Below are positions 24,294 to 33,610 of a stretch of 58,197 nt of DNA, piece by piece. The position numbers and the translations under genes are program-made. Position 1 is the first letter of the stretch. Each line of letters begins with the position of its first letter. The stretch lies in the NCBI GenBank assembly GCA_035316885.1, contig DATHII010000099.1, forward strand, positions 1 to 58,197, in the 5' to 3' direction. This stretch comes from DASRTE01 sp035316885. GTDB lineage: Bacteria; Actinomycetota; Actinomycetes; Jiangellales; Jiangellaceae. A model generated the notes under the pieces. The model was not told where the DNA came from. It worked only from the letters and a program-made list of their open reading frames with translations, and searched no databases.

Positions 24294-24502
24294 ACATCCG
24301 GAACATCGCCAGGTTCGGTGGGCAGGCGCTGGCGGTGGGCGCCGCCTTCCGGGAGCTGCGCAGGGCCCGCGACGAGGGCGACAAACTGCGGATAATCGAC
24401 GCGCTCGTCAACGCCCTGGCGATCGCGACGACCATTGCGATCCTGATCCGTGAGATCCGCGGACGGCGGGACAAGAATCTGCTCGACGAGAACCTGACGT
24501 GA
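24290..24502 (+). CDS. 70-aa predicted membrane-associated protein between gatA and gatB
   Basis: The GTG at 24290 overlaps the gatA stop (GTGA) and has GGAGG at 24281-24285. The TGA stop overlaps the gatB GTG in the same way. The product is basic at the N-terminus (NIRNIARFGGQ), has a charged middle (ELRRARDEGDKLR), one hydrophobic stretch IIDALVNALAIATTIAILIR at ~40-60 and a charged tail. I do not recognise the family. The tight overlaps on both sides and good codon use argue that it is translated together with GatCAB. Confidence 0.7.
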   Translation: MNIRNIARFGGQALAVGAAFRELRRARDEGDKLRIIDALVNALAIATTIAILIREIRGRRDKNLLDENLT

Positions 24503-26010
24503 CGGCGACGGCTCTGGCCCTCCCCTCCTTCGAGGACGCGATCGCGCGCTTCGACCCGGTGATGGGGCTCGAGGTCCACGTCGAGCTGGGTACGACGACG
24601 AAGATGTTCTGCGGCTGCTCGACGCAGTTCGGTGCCGAGCCCAACTCGCAGGTGTGCCCGGTCTGCCTCGGCCTGCCCGGCTCTCTGCCGGTGATGAACC
24701 GGACGGCCGTCGAATCGGCGATCCGGATCGGACTCGCGCTCAACTGCACCATCGCCGAGTGGTGCCGGTTCGCGCGGAAGAACTACTTCTACCCGGACAT
24801 GCCGAAGAACTTTCAGGTCTCGCAGTACGACGAACCGATCGCATACGACGGCTGGATGGACGTCGCGTACGACGGAGACACCTACCGCATCGGCATCGAG
24901 CGCGCCCACATGGAGGAAGACACCGGCAAGTCGCTTCATGTCGGCGGCACCACGGGCCGAATCCATGGCGCCAGCCACTCGCTGCTCGACTACAACCGCT
25001 CCGGGATTCCGCTGATCGAGATCGTCACCAAGCCGATCGAGGTGCCACCGGACATCTCGCCTGCGGTGGCGCGGGCCTACGTCACCCAGCTCCGCGACCT
25101 CATCCTCGCCCTCGGGGTTTCGGAGGCGCGGATGGAGCTCGGCCAGATGCGCTGCGACGCCAACGTCTCACTCAAGCCGTCCGGCGCAGCCGCCCTCGGT
25201 ACCCGGACGGAGACCAAGAACGTCAACTCGCTGCGCTCGGTCGAGCGGGCCATCACCTACGAGATCCGCAGGCAGGCGGCGGTCCTGTCCGAGGGCGGAA
25301 CGATCGTCCAGGAGACCCGGCACTGGCACGAGGACACCGGTGTCACCACCCCGGGGCGGAGGAAGGAGGAGTCCGAGGACTACCGCTACTTCCCCGAGCC
25401 CGACCTGGTGCCGGTGGCGCCGTCACGCGAGTGGGTCGGGTCTCTGCGCGCGACGCTGCCCGAGCAGCCGTCAGTGCGGCGGGCGCGACTGCAGGAGAAC
25501 TGGGCCTTCACCGATCTGGAGATGCGTGACGTCGTCAACGCGGGCGCACTCGAACTGGTCGCGGCAACGGTGGCCGCGGGGTCCGACCCCGCCGGCGCGA
25601 AGAAGTGGTGGTTGGGCGAGATCGCCCGGGTGGCCAACGAGTGCGATGTCGAGCTGGACGCGGTGGGGGTGGAGCCAGCGGATGTGGCACGCGTCGAGGA
25701 GCTGATCGCCGCCGGGTCGCTGAACGACAAGCTGGCCCGGCAGGTGCTCGACGGTGTCATGGCGGGGGAGGGTTCGCCGGACGAGGTCGTCGCCGAACGT
25801 GAGCTCGCCGTCGTGTCTGACGACGCGGCGCTCGGCGCAGCCGTCGACGAGGCGGTCGCGGCGATGCCCGATGTGGCAGCGAAGGTACGCGCAGGCAACC
25901 TCGCGGCGGTCGGTGCGCTGATCGGCGCAGTCATGAAGGCGACCCGCGGCCAGGCCGACGCCGCCCGCGTCCGCGAACTCATCCTGAAGCGCCTCGGTGT
26001 CGACCGATGA
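24499..26010 (+). CDS. gatB: Asp-tRNA(Asn)/Glu-tRNA(Gln) amidotransferase subunit B
   Basis: This 503-residue subunit binds the misacylated tRNA and carries the kinase and transamidase site. The cradle domain shows PVMGLEVHVELGTTTKMFCG, the zinc cysteines in CGC...CPVC, ARKNYFYPDMPKNFQVSQYD and HMEEDTGKSLH. The YqeY-like helical tail ends in LIGAVMKATRGQADAARVRE. The GTG start at 24499 overlaps the stop of the 70-aa gene. Length and motifs are normal. Confidence 0.97.
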   Translation: MTATALALPSFEDAIARFDPVMGLEVHVELGTTTKMFCGCSTQFGAEPNSQVCPVCLGLPGSLPVMNRTAVESAIRIGLALNCTIAEWCRFARKNYFYPDMPKNFQVSQYDEPIAYDGWMDVAYDGDTYRIGIERAHMEEDTGKSLHVGGTTGRIHGASHSLLDYNRSGIPLIEIVTKPIEVPPDISPAVARAYVTQLRDLILALGVSEARMELGQMRCDANVSLKPSGAAALGTRTETKNVNSLRSVERAITYEIRRQAAVLSEGGTIVQETRHWHEDTGVTTPGRRKEESEDYRYFPEPDLVPVAPSREWVGSLRATLPEQPSVRRARLQENWAFTDLEMRDVVNAGALELVAATVAAGSDPAGAKKWWLGEIARVANECDVELDAVGVEPADVARVEELIAAGSLNDKLARQVLDGVMAGEGSPDEVVAERELAVVSDDAALGAAVDEAVAAMPDVAAKVRAGNLAAVGALIGAVMKATRGQADAARVRELILKRLGVDR

Positions 26011-26014
26011 TGTA

Positions 26015-26034
26015 GCTGTATGCTGTGCTGTATG
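26015..26034 (+). promoter_or_regulatory. Direct repeat and -10 box at the VapB start (possible autoregulatory operator)
   Basis: GCTGTATG occurs twice, 12 bp apart (26015-26022 and 26027-26034), the second copy ending in the VapB ATG. TATGCT (26019-26024) lies 7 nt before that ATG, the leaderless spacing. Antitoxins of this type usually bind repeats at their own promoter. Confidence 0.45.
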
Positions 26035-26253
26035 TCAGCGATACGAACGCAGATATACCTCAGCGAGGAGCAGCGGCGGCGTATTGACGAGGTCACCCAG
26101 ACGGAGGGTGTGACGCTGGCGGCCTTCGTCCGCCGCGCCGTCGACGCCTACCTTGACCATGCCGATGTCGACGCGCAAGAGAACCTCGTCGCGACCTTCG
26201 GCGCCGACCCGGTCGCCGCTTACCCCGATCGGGGCGAGTGGGACCGTGGCTGA
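26032..26253 (+). CDS. Ribbon-helix-helix antitoxin (VapB-like)
   Basis: A 73-residue protein starting MSAIRTQIYLSEEQRRRIDE, a CopG/ribbon-helix-helix strand and helix, followed by TLAAFVRRAVDAYL. The acidic, flexible tail (DPVAAYPDRGEWDRG) is the part that usually wraps the toxin. It overlaps the PIN toxin gene by 8 nt. An in-frame ATG at 26020 is possible but would precede the -10-type spacing. Confidence 0.8.
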   Translation: MSAIRTQIYLSEEQRRRIDEVTQTEGVTLAAFVRRAVDAYLDHADVDAQENLVATFGADPVAAYPDRGEWDRG

Positions 26254-26593
26254 CCTCCTGGTCGACACCGATCTATTCGTCGACCACCTGCGCGGTGCCG
26301 CAGAACTCAGGCCAGGTAGTCATCGGCTGCACTACTCCGTCGTGACCAGGGCCGAGTTGTTCGCCGGAAGTTCGGCGACGGACATGGTGAGCCGACTCCT
26401 GGCGCCGTTTCGAGAGCTCGCCGTCGACCGCACGGTGGCCGAGCGCGCCGGGCGGATCAGGCGAGAAGTGGGGACTCGTCTCCCCGACGCCTTGATCGCC
26501 GCCACCGCGTTGGAGCACCGCCTCATGCTCGCAACCCGCAACCGCCACGACTTCGAGCGAATCCGCGGACTCCGTCTACGCGCGCTTCGCTGA
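26246..26593 (+). CDS. PIN-domain toxin (VapC-like ribonuclease)
   Basis: A 115-residue PIN protein. The metal-binding acids are Asp7 in LLVDTDLFVDHL, Glu in VVTRAELFAG, and Asp in GTRLPDALIAATAL. The final element LATRNRHDFERI is also typical. The GTG start at 26246 sits inside the antitoxin gene (8-nt overlap), as in most vapBC modules. It would act as an mRNA- or tRNA-cleaving toxin held in check by the upstream partner. The pair lies between gatB and the redox operon and is the most obviously acquired piece in this region. Confidence 0.87.
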   Translation: MADLLVDTDLFVDHLRGAAELRPGSHRLHYSVVTRAELFAGSSATDMVSRLLAPFRELAVDRTVAERAGRIRREVGTRLPDALIAATALEHRLMLATRNRHDFERIRGLRLRALR

Positions 26594-26609
26594 CGGGCCA
26601 CTCATCATC

Positions 26610-27659
26610 TCAGGTGAATGCGGGCACCACCTCGTCGTGCAGGAGGCGCAGCTGCTCGTCCACGGTGGCGACACCGTCCAGCGACATCCCGGTGAACGCC
26701 TTCACCAACGAGGCGTCGGTGATGGCGGCCACGATGTGGTTGACGCCGCTGGGCTCGATCTCGGTCTTGATCTTCTCGGTCACCTCGTCCGGGGTGCCGG
26801 AGACGGACAGCCGGTCGGCCAGCTCCGCTGAGGTGAGCTCGATGCCCCTGGCGAGGTCGCCCCCGCCGATCGCGTCGATGATCGGCTTGAGCTCGTCGGG
26901 GTCGACGCCGTTGCGCTGAAGTTGCTCGGCCGGCATCGAGGAGGCGTAGATGCCGACCATGCTGCGGGCGGCCTGCTTCGCGGCGGCGGAGTCCTTGCCG
27001 ACGGCGAGGACGACCCAGGCGGCCATGTCGAGGGTGGTCCAGTCCTTGCCCGCACGTTCCGCGCCGATCCGGAAGTGCTCGACGGCGTAGTCGTAGGCCT
27101 CGCGGGTGTAGCTCAGCGCGTGGTGGCACCCGTCGGAGAGCTCGCCGGCGAGCTCGAAGGACTTCGGGCCCCGCATGGCACCGATCTTGATCGGTACGTG
27201 CTCCTGCACCGGGCGGGCGAAGGTGAACAGGCCGTTGTACGTGAAGAACTCGCCGTCGAAGGTGATGGCGCCGTCGTCGAGCAGCGTGCGCACGACGTGC
27301 AGGCCCTCCTTGACCCGGGACAGCGGCTTGGTCTTCGACCAGTCGATGCCGTACTGGGCGAGCAGACCGAAGTTGCCCGACGACAGCGCGACCTCGGCGC
27401 GGCCCGAGCTGAGCTCGTCCAGCGTCGCGGCGGCCTGGGCGATCAGGGTCGGTTCGCGCAGCACGACCGTGGACACGCTGGGCCCGAACCGGACCTGCTC
27501 TGTCTGTCCGGCAGCAGCGGCGAACAGCAGCCAGAGGTCCTTGTGCCAGGTCTCGTCGGCCGCGTAGCAGGCGTAGAAGCCCAGCTCGTCGGCGAGCCGG
27601 ATCGAGGCCAGGGACTCCTCGAGCGGGTAGTCGGGAAGCATGCAGTAACTGAACCTCAT
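26610..27659 (-). CDS. LLM class flavin-dependent oxidoreductase
   Basis: A 349-residue luciferase-like TIM barrel. It begins MRFSYCMLPDYPLEESLASI, contains SVSTVVLREPTLIAQAAATL and GRAEVALSSGNFGLLAQYG, and later AMRGPKSFELAGELSDGCHH. These match the group that includes F420-dependent methylene-tetrahydromethanopterin reductases, so cofactor F420 is more likely than FMN (inference). It is the last gene of a four-gene operon, 18 nt after the 86-aa gene. The substrate is unknown. Confidence 0.85.
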   Translation of the reverse strand: MRFSYCMLPDYPLEESLASIRLADELGFYACYAADETWHKDLWLLFAAAAGQTEQVRFGPSVSTVVLREPTLIAQAAATLDELSSGRAEVALSSGNFGLLAQYGIDWSKTKPLSRVKEGLHVVRTLLDDGAITFDGEFFTYNGLFTFARPVQEHVPIKIGAMRGPKSFELAGELSDGCHHALSYTREAYDYAVEHFRIGAERAGKDWTTLDMAAWVVLAVGKDSAAAKQAARSMVGIYASSMPAEQLQRNGVDPDELKPIIDAIGGGDLARGIELTSAELADRLSVSGTPDEVTEKIKTEIEPSGVNHIVAAITDASLVKAFTGMSLDGVATVDEQLRLLHDEVVPAFT

Positions 27660-27677
27660 CGCGGGCTCCTCTCGGTC

Positions 27678-27938
27678 CTACGAGTCGTCGAGCTCGCGGA
27701 GGATCTCCTCGCCGGAGATGACCGTCCCGGCCCAGTGCCGGTGCATCCAGTCGAGGTGGTCGTGGCGGCTGTGGACGATGCGCAGGGTGTCCCAGTTGGG
27801 GAACGACTGCTGGGTGACGTGCTCGGTCATGAGGTCGGGGTCGACCTCGTAGACGTGCTCGAAGCGGGTGATGGTTGTCTCGGTGACCTGGTTCGCCTGG
27901 GGTGGCTCGTGCTCGTCCGCGTACCGGTAGCCCTTCAT
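27678..27938 (-). CDS. 86-aa conserved-looking protein in the redox operon
   Basis: I do not recognise this family. It is rich in His, Trp, Asp and Glu (ITRFEHVYEVDPDLMTEHVT, then LRIVHSRHDHLDWMHRHWAG). It has no membrane segment and no cysteines. The ATG at 27938 overlaps the stop of the FAD oxidase gene (ATGA). Its position between the FAD oxidase and the LLM enzyme suggests a small accessory or substrate-handling subunit; the histidine cluster could bind a metal. Confidence 0.7.
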   Translation of the reverse strand: MKGYRYADEHEPPQANQVTETTITRFEHVYEVDPDLMTEHVTQQSFPNWDTLRIVHSRHDHLDWMHRHWAGTVISGEEILRELDDS

Positions 27939-29449
27939 CCCGGGTCCACCTCGCCTTCGTAGGCACGGTCCAGGCCGTACTTGCCCGGGTTCATGATGTT
28001 GTTCGGGTCGAGCGCTCGCTTGACCTTGAGCATCACGTCGTACCCGCCGCCCAGCTCCGACGGAACCAGGTCGACCTCACCCTCGCGGCACGCGCCATGG
28101 CAGGCGGAGATTGATCCGCCGTGCTCGATCGCGACGGCCGCGATGTCGCGCTTGGCCTCCACCCAGGCCGACCACATCTCGTCGTCGAGGCGCTGCTCCC
28201 AGATGCCGACGTCGATCTCGGTGAGGAAGTCTGTACCGGTGTCGCCGCTGGTGTAGAAGAACATCCCCCAGTCGTCGAACGCGTCGAAGCGCTCGCGCAG
28301 CCGGGCCACGATCGCGTGCCACTTCCCCTTCACCGCCGGCAGTTCCGTGTAGCTGATGGCGGAGTCCTCGCAGTGCCAGCTCATCGGCACGACCTGGCCG
28401 TCCCTGGTGCGGCCGTGCAGCGGGGTGGCGTAGCGGTCGTGCCGAGCCGCCCAGTCGCCCTCGGAGATCTCGTCGCCGAGGTAGCGGGCACCGTTCTCTC
28501 GCGCGATGCGCATCAGCCGCCTCCCGCCCGCCCGTACCTCGTCCTCGTTGCCATACGCGACCGCACAGACCAGCGAGCGGACGTCGCCGGGTTGGGGGAT
28601 GTACGCCTCGTCGTCACGGCGCAGGTAGGCGACCTTCCACTCGTCGAACAACACCGCGCCCGCGAACGTCGCGATGCCGGCCTGGCTCAGATGCTTGAGC
28701 GTGCGGTACGCGTCGTCGAAGTCGCCGAACGCAAAGAAGGGGGAGAACTCCGCTTCGGGCTTGGGATACAGCTTGAGCGTGGCGCGGGTGGCGATGCCCA
28801 GCGTGCCCTGGTGGCCCATGAACAGGTGCTTGAGCTGGTAACCGGTGGAGCTCTTCGTCACCTTGCGCCCGCCGCCGTCGCCCACGGTGATGACATCGCC
28901 GGTCGGCAACACCATGTCGAAGCTCAGTACGAGGTCGCGCGAGTGCCCGAATCTGGCTCCGACGAGCGACCACCCACTGGTGCCGATGCGACCTCCCACC
29001 AGGGAGCACGGGTACGAAGCCGGATCGTCGGGGTAGATCAGTCCGTGCGCGCCCAGCACCTCGTTGAGCTTGAGCATGTTGATGCCGACGCCAACCGTGC
29101 AGGTGCGGTTGTCCAGATCGATCTCCTCGATCTGGTTCATGCGCTTGACGTCGACGACGATCCCGCGCCGCTCGGGGCGGGCTCCGTCGGTGAGACCGGT
29201 CCCGCCGTCACGGGGCACGACCGGGATGCCCAGCCGGTTGGCGATGCGCACGACCGCGGCGACCTGCTCGGTGGTGTTGGGTGTGACGACGAGATCCGGC
29301 ACATACTGCGCCCAGCGGTGCACCGGGAACGGCGCCGGCACTCGGGCACGGGCCATCCGGGCGGTCTTGGAGGTGTGGACGTGCTCCGAGCCGAGGGCCC
29401 GGGCGATCTCCTCGACCACGGCGTCGGCGAGCGGCGGTGCGATGGTCAC
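27935..29449 (-). CDS. FAD-binding oxidase (GlcD / D-lactate dehydrogenase type)
   Basis: A 504-residue protein with a PCMH-type FAD domain: PDLVVTPNTTEQVAAVVRIA, the diphosphate-binding VPRDGGTGLTDGA, and the pattern SCS/GGRIGTSGWS of the family, followed by TGYQLKHLFMGHQGTLGIAT. The C-terminal FAD-oxidase cap ends with LDPNNIMNPGKYGL, the usual close of GlcD/lactate oxidases. The GTG at 29449 overlaps the stop of the iron-sulfur gene. With that neighbour it would form a GlcD-GlcF-like complex oxidising a hydroxy acid or related compound; the substrate is unknown. Confidence 0.88.
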   Translation of the reverse strand: MTIAPPLADAVVEEIARALGSEHVHTSKTARMARARVPAPFPVHRWAQYVPDLVVTPNTTEQVAAVVRIANRLGIPVVPRDGGTGLTDGARPERRGIVVDVKRMNQIEEIDLDNRTCTVGVGINMLKLNEVLGAHGLIYPDDPASYPCSLVGGRIGTSGWSLVGARFGHSRDLVLSFDMVLPTGDVITVGDGGGRKVTKSSTGYQLKHLFMGHQGTLGIATRATLKLYPKPEAEFSPFFAFGDFDDAYRTLKHLSQAGIATFAGAVLFDEWKVAYLRRDDEAYIPQPGDVRSLVCAVAYGNEDEVRAGGRRLMRIARENGARYLGDEISEGDWAARHDRYATPLHGRTRDGQVVPMSWHCEDSAISYTELPAVKGKWHAIVARLRERFDAFDDWGMFFYTSGDTGTDFLTEIDVGIWEQRLDDEMWSAWVEAKRDIAAVAIEHGGSISACHGACREGEVDLVPSELGGGYDVMLKVKRALDPNNIMNPGKYGLDRAYEGEVDPG

Positions 29450-30729
29450 GGCCCCTGCCTCCCCCCGACCTCGATGCCGAGGGACTCGGCGAGGATCTCG
29501 TGAATGTCGACGACGTCGATGTCGCGTTTGCCACCGGCCACCGAGAGCGGGCGTTCGGACCACGGGCAGGCGCTGACCAGCGTGTCCACCCCGAGAGCAG
29601 CAGCCTTGTCCACCCGGTCGTCGCTGATTGCGGCGGTGAGTTCCGGCTTCTCGATGGCCAGGCCACCCCCGGCCCCGGAGCAGTAAGACCATTGCGTGAC
29701 GCGGTCGACATCGGTGAAGTCGAGTCCGGGGATCGCCCGTAGCACCTCGCGGGGCTCCTGCCAGATGCCCTTGCGCTTGTTGAGCCGGCACGGGTCGTGG
29801 TAGGTGACCGAGCGCTGGACGGGAACCGAGGGGGCGAGCCGGCCGTCGCGGATCAGCTCGGCGAACAACTCGACGACCAGCACGACCTCGAGGTCGAAGT
29901 CCGCGCCGAAGAACTTCGGGTAGTCCTCGGTGAAGCTGATGTAGTCGTGCGGGTCGAGGACAAGGATCCGGGTGGCGCCGACTGCGCGCCAGTTCGCGAG
30001 GTTGTGCTCGGCGAAGCGGCGCGCCTGGTCGACATACCCCATCTCGGCGGCAGGCCCTCCGCAGCACCACTGCTCCTGCATGAGCCCGAACGGGACGCCG
30101 GCGTGTTGCAGGATCTGCGCGACGGCTCGCGGTAGCGACGTGCGGTAGAAGGCGGCCTCACAGTCGACGAACAGGATGGTGTCGCCGCCGACGGGGATGT
30201 CGAGCCCGTCCGCCCAGTCGCGGACGTGCTCCTGGCTCACCCCGCCGTCGCCGAGCACGGGCTCGTGTGTGCGCTCGTCGGTGAGCTGGTTCCAGCGCTG
30301 CCACGCCGGCTGGTGGACGCCGCTGTCGACGGCGAGTGCGCGCACAGCCTTGACCAGGTCGACCGTGCGGGTGCGGAACCGGTAGAAGTCGCCGGTGAAC
30401 AGGGTGTTGGGACAGCGCAGCTCGCAGGCGCCGCACTGGGTGCAGTTGACGTAGTCGGCAGCGACATCTTCGACGGTCAGCTCGCCCTGCTCCATCGCGA
30501 CCACGTTGGCGTGGAACGCCGTCGGCGTCCACGTGTCGTTGCGCGTCACCTGGGTGACGGGGCAGACCTCGCGACAGAACTTGTGGCCGGAGGAGAAGCA
30601 GCTCCAGGCCGCGTTGCGCCATTCGGCGACGAACTCCTGCGTCTGCTCGGGGCCCCCGCCACCGTTGCCGCCGCCGTTCGAGGTCAGGGCGACAGGGACC
30701 GGGCCGGCCGGCGCAGGGACCTCGGTCAT
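29446..30729 (-). CDS. (Fe-S)-binding protein with CCG domains (GlcF/HdrB-like)
   Basis: A 427-residue electron-transfer subunit. Near the N-terminus are two cysteine clusters, CFSSGHKFCREVCP and CTQCGACELRCP, for [4Fe-4S] clusters. Two CCG (cysteine-rich) domains follow: WCCGGPAAEMGY with an upstream cysteine in LFVDCEAAF, and HDPCRLNK...SYCSGAGGG...SACPWSERP. It probably passes electrons from the FAD oxidase to an acceptor. The start has a glycine-rich stretch (SNGGGNGGGG). The ATG at 30729 has GAGGAG five bases upstream and a good promoter at 30760-30788. It heads the operon. Confidence 0.87.
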   Translation of the reverse strand: MTEVPAPAGPVPVALTSNGGGNGGGGPEQTQEFVAEWRNAAWSCFSSGHKFCREVCPVTQVTRNDTWTPTAFHANVVAMEQGELTVEDVAADYVNCTQCGACELRCPNTLFTGDFYRFRTRTVDLVKAVRALAVDSGVHQPAWQRWNQLTDERTHEPVLGDGGVSQEHVRDWADGLDIPVGGDTILFVDCEAAFYRTSLPRAVAQILQHAGVPFGLMQEQWCCGGPAAEMGYVDQARRFAEHNLANWRAVGATRILVLDPHDYISFTEDYPKFFGADFDLEVVLVVELFAELIRDGRLAPSVPVQRSVTYHDPCRLNKRKGIWQEPREVLRAIPGLDFTDVDRVTQWSYCSGAGGGLAIEKPELTAAISDDRVDKAAALGVDTLVSACPWSERPLSVAGGKRDIDVVDIHEILAESLGIEVGGRQGP

Positions 30730-30759
30730 GCTCGCTCCTCACCGGAGTGCCTGGGAGTC

Positions 30760-30788
30760 AACCTAGAGAGCACCAGGTCGGAGTTCAA
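30760..30788 (-). promoter_or_regulatory. Sigma70-type promoter of the redox operon
   Basis: On the minus strand TTGAAC (30783-30788) and TAGGTT (30760-30765) are separated by exactly 17 bp and lie 30-60 nt before the ATG of the iron-sulfur gene. Confidence 0.6.
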
Positions 30789-30804
30789 CACGTTCGGGCA
30801 GGCG

Positions 30805-32018
<1,214 letters not shown>

Positions 32019-32022
<4 letters not shown>

Positions 32023-32390
32023 AGGTCGGACAGGTGCTCCGGCGGCGCGTCCATGACCTCGCGCACCTCGACGGGCTCACCGGTGCCGGCGACACATCGC
32101 GAGGCGATCTCGATGGCCCGCTCCTCGCTCACGTCGACGATCCAGTAGCCGGCGAGGGACTCCTTCGACTCGGCGAACGGGCCGTCGGTGGCGACCGGGA
32201 TGCCGTCCCTCAAGCGGATGGTCCTCGCCTGGGACGGATCGGCTAGCCTGTGCCCCTCGACGAGCTCACCGGCTTCCCTGAGCTCGTCATCGATCTTCGT
32301 CATGAGCGCGTGCATGTTCCTGATCCACTCCGGCGACTTGACCTCCACGATCGTGGCCTGGTCCCCGAACATCATGATCATGTACTTCAT
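32019..32390 (-). CDS. YCII/DGPF domain protein
   Basis: A 123-residue YCII-fold protein. The group's hallmark DGPFAESKESLAGYWIVDV is present after RLRDGIPVATDGPF. It begins MKYMIMMFGDQATI. The ATG at 32390 follows AAGGAAATGG. Proteins of this family are encoded next to ECF42 sigma factors and are often their regulon members; their biochemical role is unknown. It starts 15 nt after the sugar dehydrogenase stop. Confidence 0.9.
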
Positions 32391-32405
32391 GTCGCCATTT
32401 CCTTG

Positions 32406-33566
32406 TCAGCCCTGAGCCTGCAGGGTTACGCGCAGGATCCGGTCGTCGCCCTCGCGGGGGTCGCCGCGGCCGTCGGTGTTGTTCGTCAGCACCCATAGCG
32501 AGCCGTCGGGTGCGAGCGCGGCGTGCCGCAGCCGGCCGAACTCGCCGGTCGCGAAATCGGTCGGCGATCCGGCTTCACCGCCGGGCACGGGCACCTGCCA
32601 CAGTCTCTGACCACGCAGCGCGGCGAGGAAGACCGTGTCGCGGACATACGCGATGCCGCTGGGTGACGCCTCGTCGGTCGTCCACTGTGCGACCGGCTCG
32701 ACGAACCGGTCGTCGCCGCCCTCTCCCTCGACGATCGGCCATCCGTAGTTGTTGCCTGCCTCGATGAGGTTGAGCTCGTCCCAGGTGTTCTGGCCGAACT
32801 CGCTGGCCCACAGGCGTCCGTCCTCGTCGAAGGCGAGGCCTTGTACGTTGCGATGGCCGTAGGTGAATACGGGAGACCCGTCGAACGGGTTGTCCGCCGG
32901 CACCGATCCGTCCGGCTCCAGCCGGAGGATCTTCCCGCCCACCGAGTCGAGGTCCTGCGCCCGGGCCGGCTCGCTGGCGTCCCCGGTGCTGACGTAGAGC
33001 ATCCCGTCCGGCCCGAAGGCCAGCCGCCCGCCATTGTGGTTGCCAGCCTTCGGGATGCCGTCGATCACCACCACCGGGTCGCCCAGCGCACCGTCGCTCA
33101 GCGGCATCCGCACGACTCTGTTGTCGTCGGCGGCGGTGAAGTAGGCGTGGACGGCTGTGGGTGCCGCCGGGTCGATCGCGAGGCCGAGCAGGCCGCCCTC
33201 GTTGTCCGCCTCGACGCCCGGCACCGTCCCGACCTCGCTGACCTGGCCGGACGCGGACACGGCGAGGATGCGGCCGGTTTCGCGCTCGGAGACCAATGCC
33301 GACCCGTCGGCCAGGAAGGCCAGACCCCAGGGGACGTCGAGCCCGGTCACGAGGTCCTCGAAGCCGGCCGGCACGACCGGCCCGGGCTCGACCGTCGGGG
33401 TCTGGGTCAGGGTCGGTGTGGGACTGCTCGGGGTCGACGGCGTGCGGGTGGTCGGCGCTGTGGTCGGTTCCGGATCGCCACCGGAGCATGCCGTGACCAG
33501 CAGGAGCGCGCCGAGGGCCACATAGCTATGCGCAGGTCGTGGCCGGACGACGTGAGAGCGCCACAT
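32406..33566 (-). CDS. PQQ-dependent sugar (glucose/sorbosone) dehydrogenase-like lipoprotein
   Basis: A 386-residue exported beta-propeller. The N-terminus has a basic stretch, the hydrophobic run YVALGALLLVTAC and a lipobox with Cys27 (LVTACSGG). A threonine/proline linker (TTAPTTRTPSTPSSPTPTLT) follows. The propeller shows LDVPWGLAFLADGSALVSER, NHNGGRLAFGPDGMLYVSTG, YGHRNVQGLAFDEDGRLWAS and EFGQNTWDELNLIEAGNNYG, as in soluble glucose dehydrogenases. It would sit on the outer face of the membrane. No PQQ synthesis genes are in the window. It shares direction and close spacing with the YCII and sigma genes. Confidence 0.9.
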   Translation of the reverse strand: MWRSHVVRPRPAHSYVALGALLLVTACSGGDPEPTTAPTTRTPSTPSSPTPTLTQTPTVEPGPVVPAGFEDLVTGLDVPWGLAFLADGSALVSERETGRILAVSASGQVSEVGTVPGVEADNEGGLLGLAIDPAAPTAVHAYFTAADDNRVVRMPLSDGALGDPVVVIDGIPKAGNHNGGRLAFGPDGMLYVSTGDASEPARAQDLDSVGGKILRLEPDGSVPADNPFDGSPVFTYGHRNVQGLAFDEDGRLWASEFGQNTWDELNLIEAGNNYGWPIVEGEGGDDRFVEPVAQWTTDEASPSGIAYVRDTVFLAALRGQRLWQVPVPGGEAGSPTDFATGEFGRLRHAALAPDGSLWVLTNNTDGRGDPREGDDRILRVTLQAQG

Positions 33567-33597
33567 GGGGGCGATGCTTTCATGCGGGTGAGCCGGG

Positions 33598-33603
33598 TAG
33601 GTT
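33598..33603 (+). promoter_or_regulatory. -10-like box TAGGTT before the D-2-hydroxyacid dehydrogenase gene
   Basis: TAGGTT lies 7 nt before the GTG at 33611 in the short divergent gap with the sugar dehydrogenase, which supports that start. Confidence 0.5.
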
Positions 33604-33610
33604 CGAGCGG

